Origin: Roseateles_E cavernae
GTDB taxonomy: Bacteria; Pseudomonadota; Gammaproteobacteria; Burkholderiales; Burkholderiaceae_C
Direction of reading: 5' to 3'
Length of the DNA stretch: 64,000 bases
Assembly (NCBI RefSeq): GCF_040187885.1
Contig: NZ_JBDPLH010000013.1
Coordinates: 19,992-83,991 of the forward strand
Part shown: one piece after another, positions 25,696-33,990 of the stretch
How positions within the stretch are numbered: position 1 is the stretch's first letter
How the letters are laid out: every line of letters begins with the position of its first letter
Made by a program: the position numbers and the translations under genes
Notes under the pieces: model-generated
What the model saw: only the letters and a program-made list of their open reading frames with translations
What the model was told of the DNA's origin: nothing
Databases searched by the model: none

Positions 25696-27278
25696 GAGGG
25701 CAACACTCCCAGGCAGCGCCGCAGCGCGGCTTGGATCTTGGCCGCATCGAAGCGGCGCCAGCGCGCGGCCAGATGCTGGTCGGGGCGTATCAGGTAGACG
25801 CTGCCGGGCCGCGCGTCATAGCGCTCGGCCAGCAGGCCATCGGCCGGCACGATCAGCGGCAGGGCCACGGTATCGCCGACGCTGACCGGCTCGGCCGGGC
25901 CGAAGCTCAGCAGCGTGAAAAAGCCCTGGCCCAGCTGATGGAGCAGCCAGCCCTCGCCCAGCGGCGCATCGAGACAGGGGCTGCCGGGGCGCAGCGTGCC
26001 GGCAAACTCATCCTGGTCGGGCGTGTTCAGCGGCGAGCCGGCGTAATGGGTGGGCGTCGACAGCCGGCCGCTATTGACCAGGGGCCGGGCAAAGGCCTCG
26101 GTCTTGGCCAGCTCCAGCACCGCATTGCGCAGGCGCAGCGAGGCGCGGCTCTTGGGGCTGATGAAGTCGGTCGCGCGGGTCGAGTTCAGGATGTTCTCGT
26201 CGGCTGCGGCGGCGCGTTCGATCTGGTAGCTGTCCAGCAGGCTTTCGGGCGCGGCGCCGTCCAGCACCGCCTTGAGCTTCCAGCCCAGATTGTCGGCATC
26301 CTGCACGCCGCTGTTGGCGCCGCGCGCGCCGAAGGGCGAGACCTGGTGCGCCGCATCGCCGAGCAGCAGCACCCGGCCCTGGCGGAAGGTCCTGGCGCGC
26401 CGGCAGGCGAACTGGTAGACCGACACCCATTCCAGCTCGAATTCGACATCCGGGCCCAGCATCGCCTGGATGCGCGGAATCACCTTCTCGGGCTTCTTCT
26501 CCTCGGCCGGATCGGCATCGCGGCCGAGCTGGAAATCAATGCGCCAGACGCCGTCGCATTGCTTGTGCAGCAGCACCGACTGGCCGCGGTGGAAGGGTGG
26601 ATCGAACCAGAACCAGCGTTCGGTGGGGAAGTCCGCCTTCATGATGACGTCGGCGATCAAGAAGCGGTCCTGAAAGACCTGGCCCTCGAAGTCCAGGCCC
26701 AGCATGCGGCGGGTGTCGCTGCCGGCACCGTCGCAGGCCAGCAGCCACTGAGCCTGCAGCTGGAACTGGCCATCCGGGGTCTCCACCGTCAGCGTCGCGG
26801 CCTCCTCGCCCTGCTCCAAGGCCACCAGTCTGTGCTTCCACGCCAGCGTGATCAGCGGCTGGGCCTCGCAGGCGGCGACCAGGCGCTCTTCCAGATGGTA
26901 TTGCTGCAGATTGACCATGGCCGGCAGCTGGTGGGCCGGCTGCGGCAGCAGATCGAACTGGTAGGCCAGCTCGTCGCGGAAGAACACCTTGCCGACCTGC
27001 CAACGCACGCCCTGCCCGGCCAGCGCAGCGCCGACGCCCAGGCGGTCCCAGATCTCCAGCGAGCGCTTGGCATAGCAGACCGCGCGCGAGCCCTGGCTGA
27101 CGCTGTTGTTGTCGTCCAGCAGCAGCACCGGAATGCCGCGCGCGGCGCAGTCCAGCGCGGCCGTCAGCCCCACCGGACCGGCGCCGATGATGACGACCGG
27201 ATGGCGCAAAACCTGGCCCTCGCGCTGGGCCGGGCTCTGCCGGTAGTCGTAGACCGGGAAGGTATAGGTCTTCAGCAT
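25692..27278 (-). CDS. FAD-dependent aromatic hydroxylase (MhpA/PheA/TfdB family)
   Basis: A class A flavoprotein monooxygenase of 528 residues. Three nucleotide-binding motifs are clear: VVIIGAGPVGLTAALDCAA near residue 30, LLACDGAGSDTRRMLGL, and RVLLLGDAAHQVSPFGARG. The family uses NAD(P)H and oxygen to add a hydroxyl group to a phenolic ring, e.g. 3-(3-hydroxyphenyl)propionate. Since the operon also encodes homogentisate dioxygenase, a likely reaction is hydroxylation of a hydroxyphenylacetate-type acid to homogentisate. This is inference and the substrate could differ. The start is ATG 27278. The VOC gene lies 9 bp upstream. Confidence 0.88.
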   Translation of the reverse strand: MLKTYTFPVYDYRQSPAQREGQVLRHPVVIIGAGPVGLTAALDCAARGIPVLLLDDNNSVSQGSRAVCYAKRSLEIWDRLGVGAALAGQGVRWQVGKVFFRDELAYQFDLLPQPAHQLPAMVNLQQYHLEERLVAACEAQPLITLAWKHRLVALEQGEEAATLTVETPDGQFQLQAQWLLACDGAGSDTRRMLGLDFEGQVFQDRFLIADVIMKADFPTERWFWFDPPFHRGQSVLLHKQCDGVWRIDFQLGRDADPAEEKKPEKVIPRIQAMLGPDVEFELEWVSVYQFACRRARTFRQGRVLLLGDAAHQVSPFGARGANSGVQDADNLGWKLKAVLDGAAPESLLDSYQIERAAAADENILNSTRATDFISPKSRASLRLRNAVLELAKTEAFARPLVNSGRLSTPTHYAGSPLNTPDQDEFAGTLRPGSPCLDAPLGEGWLLHQLGQGFFTLLSFGPAEPVSVGDTVALPLIVPADGLLAERYDARPGSVYLIRPDQHLAARWRRFDAAKIQAALRRCLGVLPS

Positions 27279-27287
27279 GGGCCGGCC

Positions 27288-27833
27288 TCAGTGCGCCTGG
27301 GCCTGGAATTCCTTGTCGTGCATCCAGGCCGCATGCTTGGGCGCACGCTTGGTCTGGCTCCACTCCTCCAGCATCTGCCATTTGCAGGCATCGAGCTGCG
27401 CATACATGGCCGGCGTGCCGACATCGGCCGCCAGCTCGACGCGGTGGCCGTTGGGGTCGAAGAAGTAGATGCTTTTGAAGAGGGTGTGATCGGTGACACC
27501 GATCACCTCGATGCCGGCCGCTTCCAGCTCGGTCTTCTTGGCCTCCAGCTCGGCCACGCTGCCGACCTTGAAGGCGATGTGCTGCACCCATTCCGGCGTA
27601 TTGGCGTCACGGCCCATGGGCTTGGCCGTCGGCAGCTCGAAGAAGGCCAGCACATTGCCGCCGCCGGCATCGAGGAAGAGATGCATATAGGGGTCCTCGG
27701 CCTTGGTGGACGGCACCTTGTCCTCGGCAATGGCCAGTACAAAGTCCATGCCCAGATGCTGGCCGTACCACTGCACCGTGGTCTTGGCGTCCAGGCAGCG
27801 GTAGGCGACGTGGTGGATGCGTTCGATCTTCAT
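27288..27833 (-). CDS. VOC (glyoxalase/dioxygenase superfamily) protein
   Basis: A 181-residue protein of the vicinal-oxygen-chelate fold. The first module starts IERIHHVAYRCLDAKTTVQW with a His metal ligand, and the second has WVQHIAFKVGS, then SIYFFDPNGHRVELAADVG, with the terminal Glu ligand. The start ATG 27833 was chosen by alignment of the first beta strand; the open frame upstream is unrelated. The C-terminal tail after residue 150 is longer than in simple glyoxalases. It may be a small isomerase, lyase or dioxygenase acting in the homogentisate operon; the reaction is unknown. Confidence 0.85.
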   Translation of the reverse strand: MKIERIHHVAYRCLDAKTTVQWYGQHLGMDFVLAIAEDKVPSTKAEDPYMHLFLDAGGGNVLAFFELPTAKPMGRDANTPEWVQHIAFKVGSVAELEAKKTELEAAGIEVIGVTDHTLFKSIYFFDPNGHRVELAADVGTPAMYAQLDACKWQMLEEWSQTKRAPKHAAWMHDKEFQAQAH

Positions 27834-27846
27834 CGCTGACTCTCCC

Positions 27847-28812
27847 TCAGGCCTTGATGTCTTCCAGCGCCTGCCACATCGCGATATCGCGCTCGGCGGT
27901 CCAGATGCGCGGGTCCGGGTACTGGGTGGCTTCGTCATAGGCACGGGTCACATCGAAAGGCATGCAATGGGCAAAGATCACCCACTGGCCGTACTTCGGT
28001 GCCAGGCGCTCATAGGTCTCGCGGTACACCGTCTTCAGATCGCGGCCCGCGCTGGCCCCGGCCTTGACGCTCTCGTAGAGCTCGGAGACAAAGGCGCGCG
28101 TGCCCGACAGGCCGGCCGCCACCTCGGCCGGGTTCTGCAGCGCGCGGCCGCGGCCGGGCACCAGCTTCTCGGGCTTCAGCGCGGCGATATTGTCCAGGGT
28201 CTGCGGCCAGTCCTTGAAGTAGGCGTCGCCGGCATAGGGCGTGGCGTCGAACTCGACCAGATCGCCGGAGAACAGGACCTTGTCCTGCGGCAGCCAGACC
28301 ACCGTGTCCCCCTTGGTATGGCCACGCCCCAGCTGCAGGATCTGCACCTCGAGCTTGCCGAGGAACATCGTCATCTTGCCGGTGAAGGTGACGGTGGGCC
28401 AGGTCATGCCATCCGGCACCGACTCGACCGCCTGGAACAGCCGCGGGAAGCGGCCGATCTCGCTGGCCTTGTCTTGCTCGCCGCGCTCGACGATCAGATC
28501 AAACGTGTCCTGGCTGGCGATGATGTGCTCGGGCTGGTAGGCGCTGGCGCCCAGCACCCGCACCGCGTGATAGTGGCTTAGCAGCACATACTTGATCGGC
28601 TTGTCGGTGACCTCGCGGATGCGGCGGATCACGTCCTGGGCCATCACCGGCGTGGCCTGGGTGTCGATCACCATCACCGCGTCATCGCCGATCACGATGC
28701 CGGTGTTCGGATCGCCCTCGGCCGTGTAGGCCCAGGCATGGTCGGACAGCTTGTCGAAGCTGACCTTCTTGACCTCCAGATCGGCTTGGGACGCAAAAGT
28801 CTTGGTGTTCAT
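27847..28812 (-). CDS. MBL-fold metallo-hydrolase-like protein with altered metal motif
   Basis: A 321-residue metallo-beta-lactamase-fold protein, first gene of the aromatic operon. It shows the MBL layout: AVMVIDTQATP, KYVLLSHYHAVRVLG, LGRGHTKGDTVVWLPQDKVL then FSGDLVE, and a late FAHCMPFD. The usual HxHxDH is replaced by HYHAVR (residues 80-85), so the Asp and last His of the first motif are missing; the His of GRGHTKGD and the Asp of FSGD are kept. It may bind one metal or act differently. No signal peptide is seen. The role in the pathway is unknown. Confidence 0.85.
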   Translation of the reverse strand: MNTKTFASQADLEVKKVSFDKLSDHAWAYTAEGDPNTGIVIGDDAVMVIDTQATPVMAQDVIRRIREVTDKPIKYVLLSHYHAVRVLGASAYQPEHIIASQDTFDLIVERGEQDKASEIGRFPRLFQAVESVPDGMTWPTVTFTGKMTMFLGKLEVQILQLGRGHTKGDTVVWLPQDKVLFSGDLVEFDATPYAGDAYFKDWPQTLDNIAALKPEKLVPGRGRALQNPAEVAAGLSGTRAFVSELYESVKAGASAGRDLKTVYRETYERLAPKYGQWVIFAHCMPFDVTRAYDEATQYPDPRIWTAERDIAMWQALEDIKA

Positions 28813-28849
28813 GGTGGCGGCGGCTGGTTTCGGGTGGCAGGCAGATCGG

Positions 28850-28879
28850 GAATGAATTTAATCTTTGACAAATTCATTC
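28850..28879. promoter_or_regulatory. Inverted repeat, candidate IclR operator
   Basis: GAATGAATTT (28850-28859) and AAATTCATTC (28870-28879) are perfect 10-bp inverted arms with a 10-bp spacer. The repeat lies in the AT-rich region between the IclR-type gene and the start of the aromatic operon. The position fits an operator for both; binding is inferred. Confidence 0.55.
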
Positions 28880-28899
28880 GCCTATAACGAATCAACAGC

Positions 28900-28928
28900 T
28901 TGATCTTAGTCATCGCGTTTGTTAATGT
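28900..28928 (+). promoter_or_regulatory. Candidate promoter of the IclR-type gene
   Basis: TTGATC (28900-28905) and TAATGT (28923-28928) are 17 bp apart. The predicted start would lie about 20 bp before the GTG at 28958. The -10 match is modest. Confidence 0.4.
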
Positions 28929-28957
28929 CTAATTGATTGTTTTAGGTAGAAACCCTA

Positions 28958-29737
28958 GTGAAGCCCAGCGACGCAGAGACGAACCCGACCGAACGCGGCC
29001 CGCGCGGCATCCAGAGCGTGGAGGTCGGCGGCCAGTTGCTGATCGCGCTGGCCCACCACGGTCGGCCGCTGGCGCTGAAGGATCTGGCCCGCCAGGCCGA
29101 GATGCCCCCGGCCAAGGCCCACCCCTATCTGGTCAGCTTCATCAAGCTGGGTCTGGTCGAGCAGGAGGCCGGCAGCGGTCGCTATGGCCTGGGTCCGCTG
29201 GCCTTGCAGCTGGGCCTGATCAGCCTGCAGCAGTACGACCCGGTGCGCCTGGCCACGCCGCGCATCGAGGAGCTGGCCCTGCTGCTGGGTCACACGGTGG
29301 CGATCGCCGTCTGGGGCAATCACGGGCCGACCATCGTGCGGGTGGCCGAGGCCTCAAGCCCGGTCCACATCAGCATGCGCCACGGCACGGTGATGAGCCT
29401 GGCCGGCACCGCCTCGGGCCGGCTGTTCGCCGCCCACCTGCCGCGCGAGCAGGTCCTGGCGGCCGACCCGGCCATCGTCTTCGATGGCGCGCTGGACGAT
29501 CATCTGGCCCAGGCCCGGCTGCTGGGCATCGCCCACTCGCATGACGGCGTCGTCGCCGGCGTCAGCGCGCTGGCCGCGCCGGTGTTCGATGACCAGGGCC
29601 GCATGGTCCTGAGCCTGACCGCCATCGGCCCCAGCGGCAGCTTCGACCTGCGCCTGGACGGCGCACTGGCGCAGACGCTCAAGCGGGCCGGGCTGGAGCT
29701 GTCGCGTCAGCTCGGCTGGCGCGCCGTGACGCCCTGA
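28958..29737 (+). CDS. IclR-family transcriptional regulator
   Basis: A 259-residue DNA-binding regulator. The N-terminal winged helix-turn-helix covers about 18-80 (ALKDLARQAEMPPAKAHPYL). The C-terminal IclR effector domain includes ISMRHGTVMSLAGTASGRLF and GVSALAAPVFDDQGRMVLSL. It starts at GTG 28958; the upstream AGG is distant, so the start is not certain. It is divergent from the homogentisate operon, which it most likely controls in response to a pathway aromatic. Its stop overlaps the next gene's ATG by one base. Confidence 0.92.
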   Translation: MKPSDAETNPTERGPRGIQSVEVGGQLLIALAHHGRPLALKDLARQAEMPPAKAHPYLVSFIKLGLVEQEAGSGRYGLGPLALQLGLISLQQYDPVRLATPRIEELALLLGHTVAIAVWGNHGPTIVRVAEASSPVHISMRHGTVMSLAGTASGRLFAAHLPREQVLAADPAIVFDGALDDHLAQARLLGIAHSHDGVVAGVSALAAPVFDDQGRMVLSLTAIGPSGSFDLRLDGALAQTLKRAGLELSRQLGWRAVTP

Positions 29738-30309
29738 TGGGCAGGCATGAGGAGGCGCTGCGCGCGCTGGTGCGCGCCAGCCCCTGGCTGATGGCGGCGC
29801 TGCGGGCCGCACGAGCGCTGGAGCTGCCGTCCTGGTGCATCGGTGCCGGGGTGCTGCGCAATCTGGTCTGGGATGCCTTGCACGGCCACACCGAACCCTC
29901 CCCATTGGCCGATCTGGATCTGGTGTTCTTCGATGCGCAAGACCTGTCCCCGGCCCGCGATGCGGCGCTGCAGGCCCGCCTGCAACAGGCCCTGCCGGGC
30001 ATTCCCTGGGAAGTCACCAACCAGGCCGGCGTGCACCTGTGGTTCGAATCGGTGTTCGGCCATGCGGTGGCGCCGCTGACCTCACTGGAGGATGCGGTGG
30101 CCTCCTGGCCCGAGTACGCAACGGCGGTGGGTGTGCGGCTGGAGGCCGATGAGGGCCTGACGGTGATCGCCCCGCTCGGCCTGGAGGATCTGTTCGCGAT
30201 GCGGGTGCGGCGCAACCCGCGCCGCGTCAGCATCGAAACCTACCGCCAGCGTGTCGCGCAAAAGCGCTACGCGCAACGCTGGCCGGCAGTGACCATCATC
30301 CTGGCCTGA
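29737..30309 (+). CDS. Nucleotidyltransferase-family protein (PF06042-like)
   Basis: A 190-residue protein with WCIGAGVLRNLVWDALHG and then DLDLVFFDA, the G-x-G and D-x-D pattern of the uncharacterised nucleotidyltransferase family once called DUF925. The C-terminal ETYRQRVAQKRYAQRWP is also typical. The substrate is unknown. Its ATG shares one base with the IclR stop (TGATG), so it is coupled to the regulator gene, but I see no functional link to aromatic metabolism. It converges on the acyltransferase gene, with 9 bp between stops. Confidence 0.85.
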   Translation: MGRHEEALRALVRASPWLMAALRAARALELPSWCIGAGVLRNLVWDALHGHTEPSPLADLDLVFFDAQDLSPARDAALQARLQQALPGIPWEVTNQAGVHLWFESVFGHAVAPLTSLEDAVASWPEYATAVGVRLEADEGLTVIAPLGLEDLFAMRVRRNPRRVSIETYRQRVAQKRYAQRWPAVTIILA

Positions 30310-30318
30310 GGATCCCGT

Positions 30319-31107
30319 TCAGCAGATCTGCGGCTGGGCCTCGTCGCGCAGGCTCGCCAGCACCTCGGCCGCCTTGACCGGGTCGAAGGCGTAGGGATAG
30401 AGGGTGCGAGCCACCGTGGCCAGCGCCGGCTGGCCGCCGTAGCGGGCGATCTGCTGCGCGATATGCGAGAACTCCAGCACCATCAGCACGGCCGGCGCAT
30501 GCACGCGAGGGTTCAGCCGCGCCTCGCTGCAAACCTTGAAACCCAGCATGCGGCGGTAATAGGCCACATGACGCGGGTTGACCTCGATCACCAGCAGCTC
30601 CGCGCCGCGCAGGTGTGAGGCGTGCAGATAGGCGCTATGGAACAAGGCGGCCAGCACGCGCTTGGACGCGGCCTGCGCGTCCAGCGCCAGCTGGGTGAAC
30701 TCGCACAGGCTGCGCCCCTGGCTGCGCAAGGCATTCATCTCCTGCTCGAACACTGCATCGGCATTCAGGCCACGCGCCGAGTCATAGCGTATGCCCAGCG
30801 TGCCCAGCGTGCCCTCGGGTGCCGTCGCACTCAGGGTCAGCAGCTCCGGTGTCGCATGAGCCGCGCCGACCGCCTGATGGACACGATAGCCGCGCTCCGA
30901 ATAGCGCTGCTGGACCAGTTGACCGGCCAGCGCACGGTGATGGCTCGAGTGCGCCGCATGAATGGCAAAGCCATTGACATGGGGGTGGGTGGCGCGTTCC
31001 CTGAACATGGCAAAACTACCGCCATGAGCTCCGGACCTCAGTGCTTGCAGTCCCACCAACTGCTGCAGGCCCTCTTGTGTACCCATGGCAAAACCGTCTT
31101 GCTGCAT
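30319..31107 (-). CDS. FeeM-like N-acyl amino acid synthase (GNAT-fold acyltransferase)
   Basis: A 262-residue protein resembling long-chain N-acyl amino acid synthases (FeeM type), which transfer an acyl chain from acyl carrier protein to an amino acid. Marks are LGTLGIRYDSARGLNADAVF, SLCEFTQLALD, VLAALFHSAYLHA and IEVNPRHVAYYRRMLGFKV. The family is related in fold to acyl-homoserine-lactone synthases. ATG 31107 has AAGGA shortly upstream. It lies on the same strand after the siderophore operon but 165 bp away, so it probably has its own promoter. The product could be a signal or surfactant-like lipid; this is inference. Confidence 0.78.
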   Translation of the reverse strand: MQQDGFAMGTQEGLQQLVGLQALRSGAHGGSFAMFRERATHPHVNGFAIHAAHSSHHRALAGQLVQQRYSERGYRVHQAVGAAHATPELLTLSATAPEGTLGTLGIRYDSARGLNADAVFEQEMNALRSQGRSLCEFTQLALDAQAASKRVLAALFHSAYLHASHLRGAELLVIEVNPRHVAYYRRMLGFKVCSEARLNPRVHAPAVLMVLEFSHIAQQIARYGGQPALATVARTLYPYAFDPVKAAEVLASLRDEAQPQIC

Positions 31108-31272
31108 GACTTCCTTTGCTGATCCAACGCGCTGCGGCGCAGTCTAGCGTGAGGAAATGCCGAAACAGCGGCAAGACATGTCACCCAAACAATTGACACA
31201 AGAAACTTACAACTGCAAGCCCCACTCAAGGGGGAAACCCCGATTCCAGGGGGGACAGGTCGTGATCAGCGA

Positions 31273-32187
31273 TCAGGGGCCGAACGCGAAAGCGATCAAT
31301 CGCGGCGGTGCCCGAAAGACGATGGAGCCATGGTTCTCGCCGTCCAGCGCCTCAAAGCTCGCCGTCAGGCCGGCCTCGGCCGCTTGCTCGGCGAAGGCCC
31401 GCGGGTGGCTCACCATCCGGCGGCCGGCAAAAGGATGGGGCGCGCCGCCGGGCATGAACTCCTCCTGCATGCCGACCACCACGCGCAGGCGCGCCGGCTG
31501 CGGCTTCGCGCGCAGGCCGGCCACAAAGCCCGGCAGGCGCTGCATCAGCAGCGCATCACCGAACCACAGCGAGGGGCTCAGCGCGTAATAGCGCTGGAAG
31601 CTGCCGGGCCGCTGCATCAGCGCATACAGCGTGAACAGGCCGCCATAGGAGTGGCCGAACAGGGTCTGGCGCCGCGCGTCGACGGGAAACTCGCGCGCGA
31701 TCAGCGGTTTCAGCTCCTCGTCGATGAAGTCCAGAAAGCGCTCGGCCCCGCCCGAGCCCAGCGCCCCGACGCCCTCGCAGGGCGGCTTGCAGTCATGGGC
31801 CGGCGTGTAGTCCAGCGAGCGGGCGTCGAGATCGACGCGCTCGCCGCTGGCATAGCCTATGCCCACCACCAGGCCGTCCGGCGCCTCGCCGTGGCGGGCG
31901 GCGAAGCGGGCGGCATGGGCCTGGTTGACGCTGGGCTTGTCGCGGGCGGCGTCCAGCAAGGGAAAGAAGCGCGCGCCGTCCAGCGCATAGAGCACCGGAT
32001 AGCCGGCGCTGGGCGCCGCGCGGCTGGGCAGGCCGATGAAGATGCGGTAGCGCTGGCCGGTGTGGCGCGAGCTCATCTCGAAGCTGCGCGTGTGTTCCAG
32101 GCTTACCGGCGCCCAGGCGGGGTTGGCCTGGGCGGCCGGCAGCAGCGCGGCCATCGCGATCCACAGGATCAGGCGACGGGCCGTCAT
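31273..32187 (-). CDS. Periplasmic alpha/beta-hydrolase, siderophore-esterase (IroE/Fes)-like
   Basis: A 304-residue exported hydrolase of the esterase D/Fes/IroE group. The signal peptide ends near PAAQA (about 21). The nucleophile Ser 180 is in FGHSYGGLF, and a late ENHGS supplies the likely catalytic His. It is the last gene of the siderophore-uptake operon; its start overlaps the ATPase stop by four bases. IroE-type enzymes linearise tri-catechol lactone siderophores such as salmochelin or enterobactin in the periplasm, which fits the context. The substrate is inferred. Confidence 0.8.
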   Translation of the reverse strand: MTARRLILWIAMAALLPAAQANPAWAPVSLEHTRSFEMSSRHTGQRYRIFIGLPSRAAPSAGYPVLYALDGARFFPLLDAARDKPSVNQAHAARFAARHGEAPDGLVVGIGYASGERVDLDARSLDYTPAHDCKPPCEGVGALGSGGAERFLDFIDEELKPLIAREFPVDARRQTLFGHSYGGLFTLYALMQRPGSFQRYYALSPSLWFGDALLMQRLPGFVAGLRAKPQPARLRVVVGMQEEFMPGGAPHPFAGRRMVSHPRAFAEQAAEAGLTASFEALDGENHGSIVFRAPPRLIAFAFGP

Positions 32188-32957
32188 TGCAGCACCGGCA
32201 CGACCAGCGGCGCCCCATCATCCGGCGCCTTCAGCACATGGGCCTCGATGCCGTACAGCCGCCGCACCAGCTCGGGCGTCACGACCTCGCTCGGCGCAGC
32301 GCAGCGCAAGACCCGACCCTCGTGCAGCGCCAGCAGCCGGTCGGCATAACGGGCCGCCGCAGCCAGGTCATGCAGCACCATCACGACGCTGCGCCCGGCC
32401 CGCGCCAGCCGCCGCACCAGCGACAGCAGCTCGACCTGGTGGCCCAGGTCCAGCATGCTGGTGGGCTCGTCCAGCAGCAGCCAGGGCGTGCCCTGGGCCA
32501 GCACCATGGCCAGCCAGGCGCGCTGGCGCTGGCCGCCCGACAGCCGCTCCAGCGCCTGGCCGGCCAGCGCCAGCATATCGGTCTCGACCAGGGCCTCATG
32601 CACCGCCGCCGCGTCCGCCACCGACCATTGGCGCAGCAGGCCCTGGTGCGGTCGGCGGCCGAAGGCCACCAGCTGCGCCACCGTGATGCCCATCGGCGCC
32701 TGGGTGTGCTGCGGCAGCAGGCCGATGGCCCGCGCCATCTGCCCCGGGGTCCTGCGCCAGACATCCTCGCCGCCCAGCAAGACCTGGCCCTGGCTCGGCC
32801 GGTGCAGCCGCGCGATGCAGCGCAGCAGCGTCGATTTGCCGCAGCCATTGGGTCCGACGATGGCCAGCACCTGGCCGGCCGGCAAGGCCAGATCCAGCCC
32901 CTGCAGCACCGGCTTGTCGCGATAGCGGGCGTGCAGCCCCTGTACTTTCAAATCCAT
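32184..32957 (-). CDS. Iron-siderophore ABC transporter ATP-binding protein (FecE/FhuC-type)
   Basis: A 257-residue ABC ATPase. Walker A GPNGCGKST is at 35-43, the signature LSGGQRQRAWLAMVLAQ follows, then Walker B WLLLDEPTSMLDLGHQ and the switch His in VLHDLAAAARYAD. Similarity and context place it with FecE/FhuC/FepC importers. It starts one base after the upstream permease stop and overlaps the esterase gene. Confidence 0.94.
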   Translation of the reverse strand: MDLKVQGLHARYRDKPVLQGLDLALPAGQVLAIVGPNGCGKSTLLRCIARLHRPSQGQVLLGGEDVWRRTPGQMARAIGLLPQHTQAPMGITVAQLVAFGRRPHQGLLRQWSVADAAAVHEALVETDMLALAGQALERLSGGQRQRAWLAMVLAQGTPWLLLDEPTSMLDLGHQVELLSLVRRLARAGRSVVMVLHDLAAAARYADRLLALHEGRVLRCAAPSEVVTPELVRRLYGIEAHVLKAPDDGAPLVVPVLQ

Positions 32958-32958
32958 A

Positions 32959-33990
32959 TCAATCCTGTGCTTCCGTTTGGCGCAGCAGCACCCAGAGCAA
33001 GAAGGGCCCGCCCAGCATGCCGGTGATCACCCCGGCCGGCAGCTCCACCGGCGCCAGCACGCTGCGGCCCAGCGTGTCGGCCGCCAGCACCAGGCTCGCG
33101 CCCAGCGCCATCGCGGCCGCCAGCGGCAGGCCCAGACCGCCGAACAGCGCGCGCGTCAGGATGGGCGCGGCGATCGCGACAAAACCCAGCGGCCCGGCCA
33201 CGCTGACCCCCAGCCCGGCCATGGCCGCCGCCAGCAGCAGCACGGCCAGGCGCAGCGGCTCGGGCCGCAGGCCCAGGCTGCGCGCCATCTCGTCGCCCAG
33301 GCCCAGCAGGCCCAGGCTCCGCGCCAGCGGCGCCAGCAGCAGCACCAGCACGGCCAGCGCCGCCCCCACCGGCGCGGCCACCTCGTAGCCGCGCGCCAGC
33401 AGGCTGCCGACGCTGAAGCTGTAGACCGCGCTGCTGTGCATCACCGGCAAGGTGGCCAGCACCAGATCGAACAGCGCCCGCAGCAGGCTGGCCAGACCCA
33501 GGCCCACCACCAGCACCCGATAGCCCTGGCGGCCGCTGCCGCCGGCGGCCGCCAGCACCAGCAGCACCGTCAGCAGCGCGCCGACCAAGGCCTGCCACCA
33601 GGGGCCCAGCAGGCCCTCGGCGCTCCACAGCAGGCTCACGCCCATCGCCAGGGTCGCGCCGTCGCTGATGCCCAGCAGGTCCGGGCTGGCCAGGCGGTTG
33701 CGCGCCAGGGTCTGTAAAAGCAGGCCCGAAGCACCCAGCGCCGCGCCGAGCAGCGCGCCGGCCACCACCCGCGGCAGCCGCAGCTCCTGCACCAGAAAGA
33801 CCTGCGGCCCGCTGGTCCCCACCAGGCCCTGCCAGAGCGCGGCCGGGCCCAGCCGCGTGTCGCCCAGCATCAGGGCCAGCGCGGCCGTGGCCAGCAGCCC
33901 GAGCAGGCACAGCAGATGCAGCGCCAGCCGCTGCGGCTGCAGACGCAGCGACCAGCCGCGATGGCGCCAGACCCATGCCGCGCCGCTCAT
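32959..33990 (-). CDS. Iron-siderophore ABC transporter permease (FecCD-type), second
   Basis: A 343-residue FecCD/BtuC-type permease with about nine to ten hydrophobic segments. RLPRVVAGALLGAALGASGL and NRLASPDLLGISDGATLAM are family marks, as is the late AGPLGFVAIAAPILTRALFG. It pairs with the upstream permease as a heterodimer, as FepD/FepG or FecC/FecD do. Its start overlaps that gene's stop by four bases. Confidence 0.94.
   Translation of the reverse strand: MSGAAWVWRHRGWSLRLQPQRLALHLLCLLGLLATAALALMLGDTRLGPAALWQGLVGTSGPQVFLVQELRLPRVVAGALLGAALGASGLLLQTLARNRLASPDLLGISDGATLAMGVSLLWSAEGLLGPWWQALVGALLTVLLVLAAAGGSGRQGYRVLVVGLGLASLLRALFDLVLATLPVMHSSAVYSFSVGSLLARGYEVAAPVGAALAVLVLLLAPLARSLGLLGLGDEMARSLGLRPEPLRLAVLLLAAAMAGLGVSVAGPLGFVAIAAPILTRALFGGLGLPLAAAMALGASLVLAADTLGRSVLAPVELPAGVITGMLGGPFLLWVLLRQTEAQD

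Noticed and set aside
25731..27839. About 700-codon open frame on the plus strand across the FAD hydroxylase and VOC genes
   Set aside because: It is antisense to clear enzymes and rich in Gln, His and Arg as expected from reverse reading of G+C-rich codons.
28865..28888. TTGACA (28865) and TATAAC (28883) as a promoter for the IclR gene
   Set aside because: The boxes are only 12 bp apart, too close for a normal sigma-70 promoter.
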